From NCBI RefSeq assembly GCF_004137855.1, contig NZ_QBKB01000002.1:879518-943517 (forward strand): DNA of 64,000 bases. The letters are read 5' to 3'. The notes below the pieces were generated by a model, which was given only the letters and a program-made list of their open reading frames with translations, had not been told where the DNA came from and ran no database searches. Source of the stretch: Methanohalophilus profundi. GTDB lineage: Archaea; Halobacteriota; Methanosarcinia; Methanosarcinales; Methanosarcinaceae. Of this stretch, positions 56,368 to 64,000 are shown piece after piece (position 1 is the stretch's first letter; every line of letters starts with the position of its first letter). Both the position numbers and the translations under genes were made by a program.

Positions 56368-58113
56368 TCATTGCCTGGATGAAACGCTGTAAAAAGACCT
56401 GTTGTGCCTTGAAGAATCAAAGGACACACCATAGAACCTTTTATAGAACTGATTTGCTTCTTTATCAATATCAAAATTAAAAACATCAGGATGTAACTTA
56501 TTTGCTATGTACATCAGCCCCAATATCCATCTAGGACTTCCGAAATCCCATAATGGACGAAGACCGTATATCCTCCTGTTTTTTAAGGCATCTGCAGATA
56601 GACCATGTTTTTTACAATAGGCATATGAATCGGAAACGGGGTTGAAAGGAAGCCTGATATGAATATGAACTCAGGGTTCATCCCGGCAAATTCATTATGA
56701 GAAATACCAACCCCGGGTTTTCCCTCCCTGTCGATCAGCTTGTTTACACTTTCCCCGCCTGCAGCTTCAACAAGATTATTCTCAATTCGCTCCCCATTGA
56801 GTGCAAAAAGGGGATATCCCATACAATAATAGACCCGTGGCCTTTCAATGTCATTTGTCACAGACCGTATGAAATCCAGTTTCTCCCTCATATAAGCCAC
56901 AAGTTCCATTCCTTCCTTTTTCCTGTCTGCAAGGGCGGCAAAATGTTCAATTACATCAAAATAGGAGTCAAGGTCCTGAGAACTGGTATGAAGCTGCTCC
57001 AAATATCCTGTTTCCATGACATTGGCCCATATTTCTGCAAGTTTATAATCATCTTTTACCCCAAGGCAGACAAGAATAGCATGGATCATCTCCAGCGCCC
57101 GGGTTATCCTGTATCCTCCCATAAATCCCGGTTCATGATGAGAAACTTCACTTACTTCTCCTCTGAAAAAGGCCGGATTCGAACACTCACATCCCCCCTG
57201 CGGCAGGTAGGATAAAGTACGGGAGCCCATGGGACCAAAAAACTCCCTCTGGAAAATGATTTTACTGCATTCTGGACATACCGTGTTCAAATGATCGGTA
57301 CCCGGAGAATTGAAAAGATACACATAATTTAAGTGCTGGCTTAATTTGTCACACAGCACTTCACTTTCCCTTATCGTTGGTTCGATCTGAGGGGCTGCAT
57401 CTCCAAAAGGTACAAACCTCATGACCTGAAACGGTATATCCCTTGAAAGGGAGGAAACAAATTTTGCAGTATTTATGACTTCATCCTCTGAACCCTTGAT
57501 GTAAATGGTAGAAACCTCAACATGAACATCACTTTCTTTGAGTAATTTCAGATTCCTGAAAACTGGTCCCGAACCTCTGGCACCGCACGAAATATACCTT
57601 TCATCTGAATAACCCTTTATACCGATATTTACGAAATCTATCAAAGGGATTAGTTCTTTCAATGCGTTTTCTGTAAAATATCCGTTAGTGGAGCAACCGA
57701 TCAAAAGATTGTTCTGCCTGGCCTTTTTAGCAAGGTCGCGGAATGTAAAATAGGAGACAGCCGGATCATTGAGACAAAAAACAATCCCTATGCAGTCTTC
57801 ATCAAGGGCTTTATTGATAACATTCTCATTGCTAATTCCACTTTTTTTTATTAGTTGAAAGAAGACGGGATGCCAGGATCTCCGAGATGCAGCCTTCACA
57901 TTTGAAATTGCAGCCAATGGTACAAACCTGCAGAAATTTACCCTGCGGATAGAAATGAAGGAGGGGAACGGTCTCAATGGAAACCGGAAACATTGTGAAG
58001 TAGGTGTTTGGAAATCTCTCGGTGATCTGACCATTTTTGTTGGTATACATACGACATTGGCCACTCTTTCCCTCTGCAAGATCGCAGCCGATTTCACATA
58101 TGTTGCACTTCAT
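56368..58113 (-). CDS. radical SAM protein fused to periplasmic-binding-protein (BtuF/FecB-like) domain, two frame breaks
   Basis: About 580 residues when joined. N-terminus MKCNICEIGCDLAEGKSGQC (Cys-rich, like AmmeMemoRadiSam/activase-type enzymes), then radical SAM CNFKCEGC. A homopolymer (T8 at 57842-57849) breaks the frame; the second piece continues DPAVSYFTFRDLAK, LLIGCSTNGYF, CGARGSGPVF and PFQVMRFVPFGDAAP. A CPEC and GGCECS cluster follows, then a PF01497-like domain: RPRVYYCMGYPLFALNGERI, NNLVEAAGGESVN and EFIFISGFLSTP. A second break (G4 at 56638-56641) leads to LRPLWDFGSPRWILGLMYIA and stop at 56368. No signal peptide, so the binding domain is likely cytoplasmic. Substrate unknown; a metal chelate or tetrapyrrole is the obvious guess. 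Confidence 0.7.
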
Positions 58114-58116
58114 AGG

Positions 58117-58770
58117 TTAGTCCACCTTATTGAAACATATCCAGAAACCAGATTCATCATCTATTATCCTGTAATGGTCAATTTCCGCAACATGCAGTGC
58201 TTTTTTAAAAGAATCCAGATTGGTCTTGTTCAATCGTTTTTCGACACACTGTGGCCATGTAGGGTCCCTTTTTTCCATGGCCTGTGTGATCTTTGACTTA
58301 AGTTCCGCTGTGCCGAAACCACCTCCAATATAGGCCATACCACCGGGTTTTAGCACACGATATATTTCCCTGAAAGCCTGGGGCACGTTCTGCCAGAAGA
58401 ATAGAGAACCGCGGCTTACGACCAGATCAGCAAAACAATCGTCAAAAGGCATATCATGAATGTCACCGAAAATAGGGGTAACATTTGCATTCAAATCCCT
58501 TGATTCAATCTTTTTCTTTGCTATAGCGAGCATTTTTTCAGAAAAATCCATTGCATAGACCTTGCCATCGACAAACTTACTGAGGGCTATCGCAAGTGAT
58601 GCAGGTCCGCTGCCCACATCTATGAATGTCCCGCTCATGATCTGGCATCTGTTGATTATCTGCTGTGAAATAACAGGATATATAGGAGCAAAGATATTGG
58701 CAGCAACATCTTCGAAATTTTCGGCATAATCATCATGAAACCCAACTTGACCAGTTATTTCATCTGTCAT
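58117..58770 (-). CDS. class I SAM-dependent methyltransferase
   Basis: 217 residues. SAM-binding motif I FIDVGSGPASLAIALSKF (about 49-66), motif II YAMDFSEKMLAIAKKK and post-I IFGDIHDMPFDD; VLKPGGMAYIGGGFGTAELK toward the end. UbiE/Methyltransf_11 type, small-molecule specificity likely. It lies 3 bases upstream of the radical SAM fusion gene, so the two enzymes are surely co-expressed. GGAGGTG precedes the ATG. Confidence 0.88.
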   Translation of the reverse strand: MTDEITGQVGFHDDYAENFEDVAANIFAPIYPVISQQIINRCQIMSGTFIDVGSGPASLAIALSKFVDGKVYAMDFSEKMLAIAKKKIESRDLNANVTPIFGDIHDMPFDDCFADLVVSRGSLFFWQNVPQAFREIYRVLKPGGMAYIGGGFGTAELKSKITQAMEKRDPTWPQCVEKRLNKTNLDSFKKALHVAEIDHYRIIDDESGFWICFNKVD

Positions 58771-58806
58771 TTAATTGCACCTCCGTCTGAAACTATCGAT
58801 AAAATT

Positions 58807-59889
58807 TTAATTTGCTGCGGCAGCCGGGTTCAATAACTCATCGATCTCATCTTCCGACAGTTCATAATGATAGAACTCTGAATAGAATTCCTTTACATGG
58901 CCCCTGAGATCAAGATCGTTGAACTCTTGAGGGTAGAGCACTTTAGCTGTCCAGGGAATACCAATTATCCTGTTAACACCCGGTGGCCTGTCAAACCAGC
59001 AAAAAGGAGCATCCGGGAAAAGATATACCTCATCGTTTTTTACCGCAGTGATGTCCTGCCAGAGAGGATCTTCATATACATTTTTGTAAAAAATTCGGTC
59101 ACCTGTGATGATAACTTCGGGGTCCCATTGCAATACCTGTTCGATGGACACCACTGATCTTCCATAACCCTGTTCAATGGGACATTCTGCTACATTGACA
59201 CCACCACATATCTCTATCAACTGACTGTGCGGAGAACCTTCCGGGTCCGTAAGCAGACCATTCGTGCCTTCTGCATAATAGACCCGTTTCCTTTCATCTT
59301 CAGGTATTTGTGAGACCTTTACAGTGACATTGTTAAGTGCTCTTTTGTAAAAAGAGATCAATTGACCTGCCCTCTCTTCTTCTCCGAGAACATTGCCCAT
59401 GAATTTGATTGACTTTGCATATGCCATGGCATCAATTGTCGATTCAATACCCACAACCGGAATTGTACCGAATTTTTTCTGTCTTTCATTGATGGTAGAA
59501 TTAACATCCCCTCCACTGTTGTAGCCTTCAAAGATGATATCGGGACCCATGGATATTATGGTTTCATAATTTCCATCCTGCTTACCAAACCAACCGCCAA
59601 TCACAGGCAGGGTCTGATACTCAGGTTTCAGATATGTTTGCGACTCCTGAGGCATAGAATTCCAGCCTGCTAATTTATCAGGAGCCAGCATGTAGATTAG
59701 CATTGTTGCAGGAGGAGAAGTGGCAACTGCCCTGTCAACCTCAGCCGGGATTGCAACTGTCCTTCCCGCCATAACAGTTATCGATCTTGTGCCCTGCGCA
59801 GGAACTTCCTCTTGATCTACGCATGCACTTGTGCATACCGCAAACAAGATCACAAATATCAATAGAATATACCTGAATTTTTTATGCAT
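58807..59889 (-). CDS. ABC transporter substrate-binding lipoprotein (FecB/BtuF-like)
   Basis: 360 residues from the ATG at 59889, which has GAGGAA ahead (the 59964 start lacks one). Signal segment FRYILLIFVILFAVCTSAC with a lipobox Cys. Two-lobe binding domain: ITVMAGRTVAIPAEVDRAVA, LAGWNSMPQES, NYETIISMGPDIIFEGYN, RVYYAEGTNGLLTDPEGSPH and YLFPDAPFCWFDRPPGVNR. Its second-lobe block VYYAEGTNGL..LIEICGGVNVAE is parallel to VYYCMGYPLFA..LVEAAGGESVN in the radical SAM fusion, so the two bind related ligands or descend from one gene. First gene of the island operon. Confidence 0.9.
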   Translation of the reverse strand: MHKKFRYILLIFVILFAVCTSACVDQEEVPAQGTRSITVMAGRTVAIPAEVDRAVATSPPATMLIYMLAPDKLAGWNSMPQESQTYLKPEYQTLPVIGGWFGKQDGNYETIISMGPDIIFEGYNSGGDVNSTINERQKKFGTIPVVGIESTIDAMAYAKSIKFMGNVLGEEERAGQLISFYKRALNNVTVKVSQIPEDERKRVYYAEGTNGLLTDPEGSPHSQLIEICGGVNVAECPIEQGYGRSVVSIEQVLQWDPEVIITGDRIFYKNVYEDPLWQDITAVKNDEVYLFPDAPFCWFDRPPGVNRIIGIPWTAKVLYPQEFNDLDLRGHVKEFYSEFYHYELSEDEIDELLNPAAAAN

Positions 59890-60010
59890 GAGAGTTCCTC
59901 TATGGAGAAAGTGTCTTACTTTCATAACATGTAACGATATGTTCGGATGGACATAACGATACATAAAGTTTTCTTAATTCAGCCAGGTTACTACAGATTC
60001 CATAGAAATT

Positions 60011-60236
60011 TCTGACAGAATCCCGCATAACCAAGCTGGTTAATCTGAAAAAAAGCATGGAAAACTCAATCAGCCGGGCTCTGGGCTGTATGGTTTGCAG
60101 AGTATGTATCGGCAAATGTTCTCACAATGCAATCAGGATCAAAAAAATGCCCATATCGGTGAGGAATGCTAAACTGTGATAAATTTATCCTAGTGTTTCC
60201 TGTTGTGAATTTTGTAGGGGACTGAAAGGCTGATAT
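60011..60236 (+). pseudogene. decayed partial copy of the PAPS-reductase-like ferredoxin tail
   Basis: Aligns with about 54260-54498 base for base, e.g. GGGCTCTGGGCTGTA, TGTATCGGCAAATGT and, at the 3' end, GGGACTGAAA. The copy reads ALGCMVCRVCIGKCSHNAI where the gene has ALGCTGCGVCIGKCPHNAI, so spacing of the cysteines is kept but glycines are lost. It has stops before and after and cannot make the second cluster. Same strand as the parent gene, on the other side of the five-gene island. Confidence 0.75.
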
Positions 60237-60769
60237 TATAACCTATCATCAGTAATTTCAAAAAAATATTCAATTATTTTAGCCATTATGATTACCAAAA
60301 TTACAGTGAAAAATAACCTCAAAAACATAAATTTCCAGCCTAAAAACTGAAACTCCATCAGTTCCTGTGGAATCTTCAGGCATGCCCACGCCGAGAGGAA
60401 GATTATGACATTGGATACACGAGCCCCTTTTTCCAGCAGATGAGATGCTATAGGGAAAGCAACATACAAGGGACCTGTAGGTAAAGAACCCAGGAAAAAT
60501 GATAGAAACATACCCTTTATTCCAGCATATTTGCCAAGATATTTCTCTATCATATTATTAGAAACATATACTGAAAAAAGCCCCATTATCAACATAACTG
60601 CCGGGAGAATTAGAACCATTTCCATCGTATATTGCCAGAAATATTCAATTACACTCCCGGTTTTGGAAGGATATATTTTGAGAAACACAAAGGCAATCAA
60701 CAATACAATTCCAAAAGAAATCCAATCTTTAAGGTTCTGCTGATTGCTGATCTGGGAACTTATTGCCAT
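60236..60769 (-). CDS. half-size permease of PF03773/DUF318 type (second half)
   Basis: 177 residues, about four or five membrane helices. Contains FFLGSLPTGPLYVAFPIASH and VSNVIIFLSAWACLKIPQEL, similar to one half of the ArsP/YraQ permease. Translationally coupled to the preceding half (overlap of 10 bases). The pair likely forms one transporter of still unknown substrate. Confidence 0.78.
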   Translation of the reverse strand: MAISSQISNQQNLKDWISFGIVLLIAFVFLKIYPSKTGSVIEYFWQYTMEMVLILPAVMLIMGLFSVYVSNNMIEKYLGKYAGIKGMFLSFFLGSLPTGPLYVAFPIASHLLEKGARVSNVIIFLSAWACLKIPQELMEFQFLGWKFMFLRLFFTVILVIIMAKIIEYFFEITDDRL

Positions 60770-61260
60770 AAGGTTGCCTCCATTGCCACACCCACAATTA
60801 AAGCAATAACAATGGCAATAACAAAACTTATTCCATTTCGAAGCAGTGCAAATTTTTTGCCCAGTTGCCGGATTTCCAGAGGTAATGTAACCGTACCAAT
60901 CATTGTCAAAGTCGTGATCAAAGCGGCCACTGCGGTATAAGATATACCTTTTTCGAGCAAAGAAGCGGCCAGAGGAAATGAAAGTATTGCGGGAATATGC
61001 ATAATAGCCCCCGCAACCCCGATTAACAAAATACCGCCTAATCCTGACTGTTGCCCAATAAATCCGGATAAGTTTTCAGGGGAAACAAAACCAAGGAACA
61101 AAGCAATCACAATCAGTATGATCAATGTCACAGGCAGGATTTGCATGAAACCCTTAAATGCAATTTTGATTGAGAGAATTGCTTTTTCCCGGTCATCCAT
61201 AAATGCAACTAGAATACCTGCCAGAGCCATAACATTAATGAGAAGGACAGCAGCATTCAT
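60760..61260 (-). CDS. half-size permease of PF03773/DUF318 type (first half)
   Basis: 166 residues with four or five helices. MNAAVLLINVMALAGILVAF, LPVTLIILIVIALFLGFVSP, and the conserved LLIGVAGAIMHIPAILSFPL-type motif seen in the second half too. It overlaps the COG1361 gene upstream by four bases and the second half downstream. Splitting the permease into two genes is unusual against the usual single-chain version. Confidence 0.78.
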   Translation of the reverse strand: MNAAVLLINVMALAGILVAFMDDREKAILSIKIAFKGFMQILPVTLIILIVIALFLGFVSPENLSGFIGQQSGLGGILLIGVAGAIMHIPAILSFPLAASLLEKGISYTAVAALITTLTMIGTVTLPLEIRQLGKKFALLRNGISFVIAIVIALIVGVAMEATLWQ

Positions 61261-62405
61261 GGTAGTGTCTTATTTCCTTTCCTGATTGATTTCCTGTATA
61301 TTAATAATCCTCCTGAAACAACTACCAGAATTCCAAGGATCACTAACATCCATGTATTGCTGAGAACCTTATCCTTCAGGGAAGTTGCAGGCAACGTTTT
61401 AACTGAAATTTTCATGGTGTCTGATAATTGTGTTTCGCCCTCGTCATCCTCATAACGAATCTCACTATTTATGGAATGGTTCTTGGATATTGCCCCTCCA
61501 TCAACATTCAAACTGAAAACCCCCTGTGCAGTACCTCCGGATTCAATATCACCGAGAAATGCTTGATCATCGGTTGTGCTGAAGGGTGTATATACGCTTA
61601 TTTTAGCAGTAGCATCCTTTGCAGGAAGGTTTCCTGTATTTTTGTAGGTGACTTTTATTATACCTTCTTCACCGCTCCTGAGATCAGAAGTAACATTGAT
61701 TACATCAAAATTTGCTTCCTTTTTGATAATTATGGGAATGGTGTGGTTCTGGGTTTTTGCTTCATACCACATCCCAATTTCGACATCTTTGATCTTTCCG
61801 TCAGCCGTAAGTTCATCACCGCTCACCTGTACGTTTTCCTGATAGCCATACACTGTCTTTAATACAAGAGAATAGGTCCCCGCCGGTGCATCATCAGCTA
61901 TATCCACAATAAATTTAGGAAGGGATTGAGTTTGTTCACCTGAACGAAGTGTACCTGATTCCTGTGAACCGGATTTTACATCGATAAACGAGTGTGGTGA
62001 AAGGAGGATCGAAGTAATACCTATCGCTGTAATCTTTTCTGTTTCATAACCTCTCTCTATTGACTGGAGCTTTAGGTCCAGATTGTCGTCTGCTTCGTTT
62101 TTGATTTCAAAGCCGGTAATTGTACCCTTATTTGCAAGATTTATATTCAAATCATAAATATGACCACTTGAAAATTCATTATTTCCCAGTATACTTGCTT
62201 TTAGGTCAGGGCTGCCATAGGTAGTATAAAAATTATCCCCGAAATTGAAATTCTCAGACCTTTGGGGAGAGACGGTCCAGTAAATTGAGTCATCGTTTTC
62301 AATTTCTGAGACATTAAAACCAATGGATGTTCCAATGGCTGTTGAAGAGGAAAGAACAATAAATAAACATACAATTGCCAGTAATACAATGTTTCTACCG
62401 ATCAT
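61257..62405 (-). CDS. COG1361 S-layer-domain surface protein with C-terminal membrane helix
   Basis: 382 residues. N-terminal signal segment LLAIVCLFIVLSSSTAIG, then two or three CARDB/NEW3-type beta domains: SSGHIYDLNINLANKGTITG, GTYSLVLKTVYGYQENVQVS and IIKVTYKNTGNLPAKDATAK. The C-terminal helix MLVILGILVVVSGGLLIYRK anchors it. COG1361 proteins are commonly encoded next to RND exporters in archaea and may act as their extracellular partners. Start ATG at 62405 has AAGGGTG 7 bases ahead; a GTG at 62414 is an alternative. Confidence 0.82.
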   Translation of the reverse strand: MIGRNIVLLAIVCLFIVLSSSTAIGTSIGFNVSEIENDDSIYWTVSPQRSENFNFGDNFYTTYGSPDLKASILGNNEFSSGHIYDLNINLANKGTITGFEIKNEADDNLDLKLQSIERGYETEKITAIGITSILLSPHSFIDVKSGSQESGTLRSGEQTQSLPKFIVDIADDAPAGTYSLVLKTVYGYQENVQVSGDELTADGKIKDVEIGMWYEAKTQNHTIPIIIKKEANFDVINVTSDLRSGEEGIIKVTYKNTGNLPAKDATAKISVYTPFSTTDDQAFLGDIESGGTAQGVFSLNVDGGAISKNHSINSEIRYEDDEGETQLSDTMKISVKTLPATSLKDKVLSNTWMLVILGILVVVSGGLLIYRKSIRKGNKTLP

Positions 62406-62406
62406 T

Positions 62407-63462
62407 TCATACACCCTTATTATTTCTTTTATTTTTGACAGTATCCACTATCAAATAGATAATCAATGAGGTAATTATTATCAATGCAAGAGTAGAAAGG
62501 CTCATCCATTTATCAGAAGGTACTACTTCTATTTTTGAAACCAATATATTTGAATATTGGATTTTTTCATCGTCAAAATATTTCACACTGCTTGAGATAG
62601 AATAATTCTTTGGAATTACACCTCTCCCCGTTGAAAATTTGAAACTGGCGGTTACAGTTTCATTGGGTTTAACGTCACCAAGTGTGGCAATGGAATGTTC
62701 AATCTCCAATGGATCCATAGCAGTAAGTTTTACAGATGCATCCTCTGCCACATTCTCGCCGATGTTCCTATAGGCGATATTAATGACACCCCCGTCATCG
62801 ACTGAAATGTTGCCCCGGGTATTTGTGATTTCAAAGTTTGGAGATTTTTCAATTTCTATGGGAAAAGTTATACTTGTATTGGCATTCTTATAATACGATA
62901 TATAAGGTCTCTCAGTGGTATCCTGCAGAATTTCGTTATTTGTAACCGTCCTAACCTGGCTCTGATATTCATAAGACACCTGTAGATTGAGGGAATAGTT
63001 CCCTGCAGGTGCATTATTATCGATATCAATTGTATATCTTAAGGGATGCTCAAGAATCATACCGGGTTTTAAGGCCTTGATCGTATACACACTCGTTTCA
63101 GGTCTAATGTAGATATAGGGACTCGGGGATACAAGTTCTGCTTTGACGCCATGTGCCACCGTCCTCATTTTCTCTTTTTCCATTTCATTCTGGGCCAATT
63201 CAATATCCAGTGGGTCCTGTGGAACAACATTGATCTTTAAAGCTTGAATTATTCCTTTATTTGCAAGATTGATTTCTATGATTCTGGTTTCACCTTTTTC
63301 AACTTCAGGATTTGAAAGTAAAGAGCCATGTATATTCGGCACCCCGGAAGCTTCATAGTAATCTATTGTGTTGTGTGGGGGAATCGATGTGATTTCAGCA
63401 GAGGCTCCTGTGGAAATAGAAAACATCATTATCAAAAGGATTAAATGAATGGCTTTTTTCAT
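62407..63462 (-). CDS. COG1361 S-layer-domain surface protein, second paralog
   Basis: 351 residues, same architecture as the next gene: signal segment MKKAIHLILLIMMFSISTGA, NKGIIQALKINVVPQDPLDI, NYSLNLQVSYEYQSQVRTVT, INIAYRNIGENVAEDASVKL and C-terminal helix LSTLALIIITSLIIYLIVDT. The pair arose by tandem duplication and may form a heterodimer. It overlaps the RND gene by four bases. Confidence 0.82.
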   Translation of the reverse strand: MKKAIHLILLIMMFSISTGASAEITSIPPHNTIDYYEASGVPNIHGSLLSNPEVEKGETRIIEINLANKGIIQALKINVVPQDPLDIELAQNEMEKEKMRTVAHGVKAELVSPSPYIYIRPETSVYTIKALKPGMILEHPLRYTIDIDNNAPAGNYSLNLQVSYEYQSQVRTVTNNEILQDTTERPYISYYKNANTSITFPIEIEKSPNFEITNTRGNISVDDGGVINIAYRNIGENVAEDASVKLTAMDPLEIEHSIATLGDVKPNETVTASFKFSTGRGVIPKNYSISSSVKYFDDEKIQYSNILVSKIEVVPSDKWMSLSTLALIIITSLIIYLIVDTVKNKRNNKGV

Positions 63463-64000
63463 AAATCAAGACTTCCTTTTCTTTTATCACGAATATTTTC
63501 CAGCAAAATCATAGTAGCCGGAAACACAAAAAAGGAGGATACAAGTGCAAGCAATACGATCAGTACTGTAATCATACCGAAATTTTGATTGATCAAAAAA
63601 GGAGAAACGATCAAAGCAGAGAATCCAAAAACTGTTGTCAGTCCGGATGTAACTATAGCTGATCCTATTTTTGTACTGGCTTCCCTCATAGCTTCAAAAG
63701 ATGTTGCACCTTTCTCTTTTTCTTCATAGTATCTTTCCATTATGTGAATAGCATATTCCGTCCCGATTCCAAGAATCATAGCCCCGAGGGTAGCTGTCAT
63801 GGGACTATAGGAAAGCCCGGAATAATACATAGCTCCCCCTGCCCATCCGATTACCATGAACATGGTTACAACAGGTACAAGAGCTTTCAACCAGTCCTTG
63901 TATACAAAAAGTAATCCGATAAAAATCATAAACACTCCCAGAAGTGTCATTGCGAATCTGCCTGTTGTAAGCGCATCAATAATTGCAGTAAAAACCACAT
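63459..64000 (-). CDS. RND superfamily (MMPL-type) transporter, C-terminal part only
   Basis: The last about 180 residues are visible and the gene continues past the right edge. Five helices: AMTLLGVFMIFIGLLFVYKD, LVPVVTMFMVIGWAGGAMYY, TATLGAMILGIGTEYAIHIM, with the family motif GIGTEYAIHIMERYYEE, then KIGSAIVTSGLTTVFGFSAL and MITVLIVLLALVSSFFVFPA. First visible gene of the RND-COG1361-COG1361-permease-permease operon. Substrate unknown; lipids and hydrophobic compounds are typical for MMPL proteins. Confidence 0.88.
   Translation of the reverse strand, partial: VVFTAIIDALTTGRFAMTLLGVFMIFIGLLFVYKDWLKALVPVVTMFMVIGWAGGAMYYSGLSYSPMTATLGAMILGIGTEYAIHIMERYYEEKEKGATSFEAMREASTKIGSAIVTSGLTTVFGFSALIVSPFLINQNFGMITVLIVLLALVSSFFVFPATMILLENIRDKRKGSLDL

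Noticed and set aside
57832-58097. N-terminal part of the 504-codon frame (58097 downward)
   Set aside because: It is the out-of-frame shadow of the Cys-rich radical SAM N-terminus read from 58113; Pro/Arg/Ser-rich and without family match.

Overview
The window is archaeal and fits a methylotrophic, probably salt-adapted methanogen of the Methanosarcinaceae (Methanohalophilus/Methanolobus-like; the genus is an inference). Archaeal markers are the rpl12-L10-L1-L11-Spt5-SecE-FtsZ block, a thermosome subunit, F420-dependent NADP reductases, archaeal phosphoglycerate mutase, D-aminoacyl-tRNA deacylase, ribose-1,5-bisphosphate isomerase, and the mevalonate-route thiolase/HMG-CoA synthase/DUF35 cluster. 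Proteins are rich in Asp and Glu. S-layer-duplication, COG1361 and multiheme cytochrome c proteins also point to Methanosarcinales. None of the roughly 65 genes whose stop is visible ends in TAG, as expected where UAG encodes pyrrolysine.

Layout. 1-9.5 kb: Hsp20 end, apgM, an S-layer-type surface protein, aspartate kinase, purM, a pilin-like protein, glutamine synthetase, and a DUF2178/HTH pair. 10-15 kb: gdhA, two convergent F420-NADP reductase paralogs, a candidate structured RNA, UPF0235 and DsrE-like proteins, a class II aldolase-like enzyme and two tiny genes. 15.5-25 kb: hydantoinase/oxoprolinase homolog, a 64-codon gene with an in-frame UAG, a biotin ECF transporter operon behind a perfect BirA-type operator, thermosome, an octaheme cytochrome c and tRNA-Arg(GCG). 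25-34 kb: Obg-like GTPase, a divergent cis-prenyltransferase, AAA ATPase, MBL-fold protein, lipoprotein, SSS symporter, SAM hydrolase and a radical SAM protein. 34-43 kb: ribosomal/FtsZ block, DtdA, Trm5-like methyltransferase and aldehyde dehydrogenase. 43-52 kb: R15P isomerase, a nitroreductase remnant, SppA, MetG, the HMG-CoA synthase operon with its own HTH regulator, and a Cas4-like nuclease. 52-60.2 kb: a PAPS-reductase/ferredoxin fusion, then a five-gene uptake-and-radical-SAM island bordered on its far side by a decayed copy of the ferredoxin tail. 60.2-64 kb: two half-size permeases, two COG1361 surface proteins and an RND protein cut by the window edge.

The most interesting items are: (1) the candidate pyrrolysine-containing mini-protein at 17768-17962; (2) the island at 54.5-59.9 kb with a radical SAM enzyme fused to a periplasmic-binding-protein domain, a methyltransferase and a BtuCDF/FecBCD-type transporter, between direct copies of the ferredoxin tail; (3) a structured RNA candidate at 12964-13174; (4) terminator-like hairpins that fold around stop codons.

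Caution on quality: nine genes carry about 13 single-base reading-frame breaks, mostly in runs of 4-9 identical bases and mostly in conserved genes (glnA, aspartate kinase, dtdA). This looks more like base-calling error than decay. I annotate these genes across the breaks.
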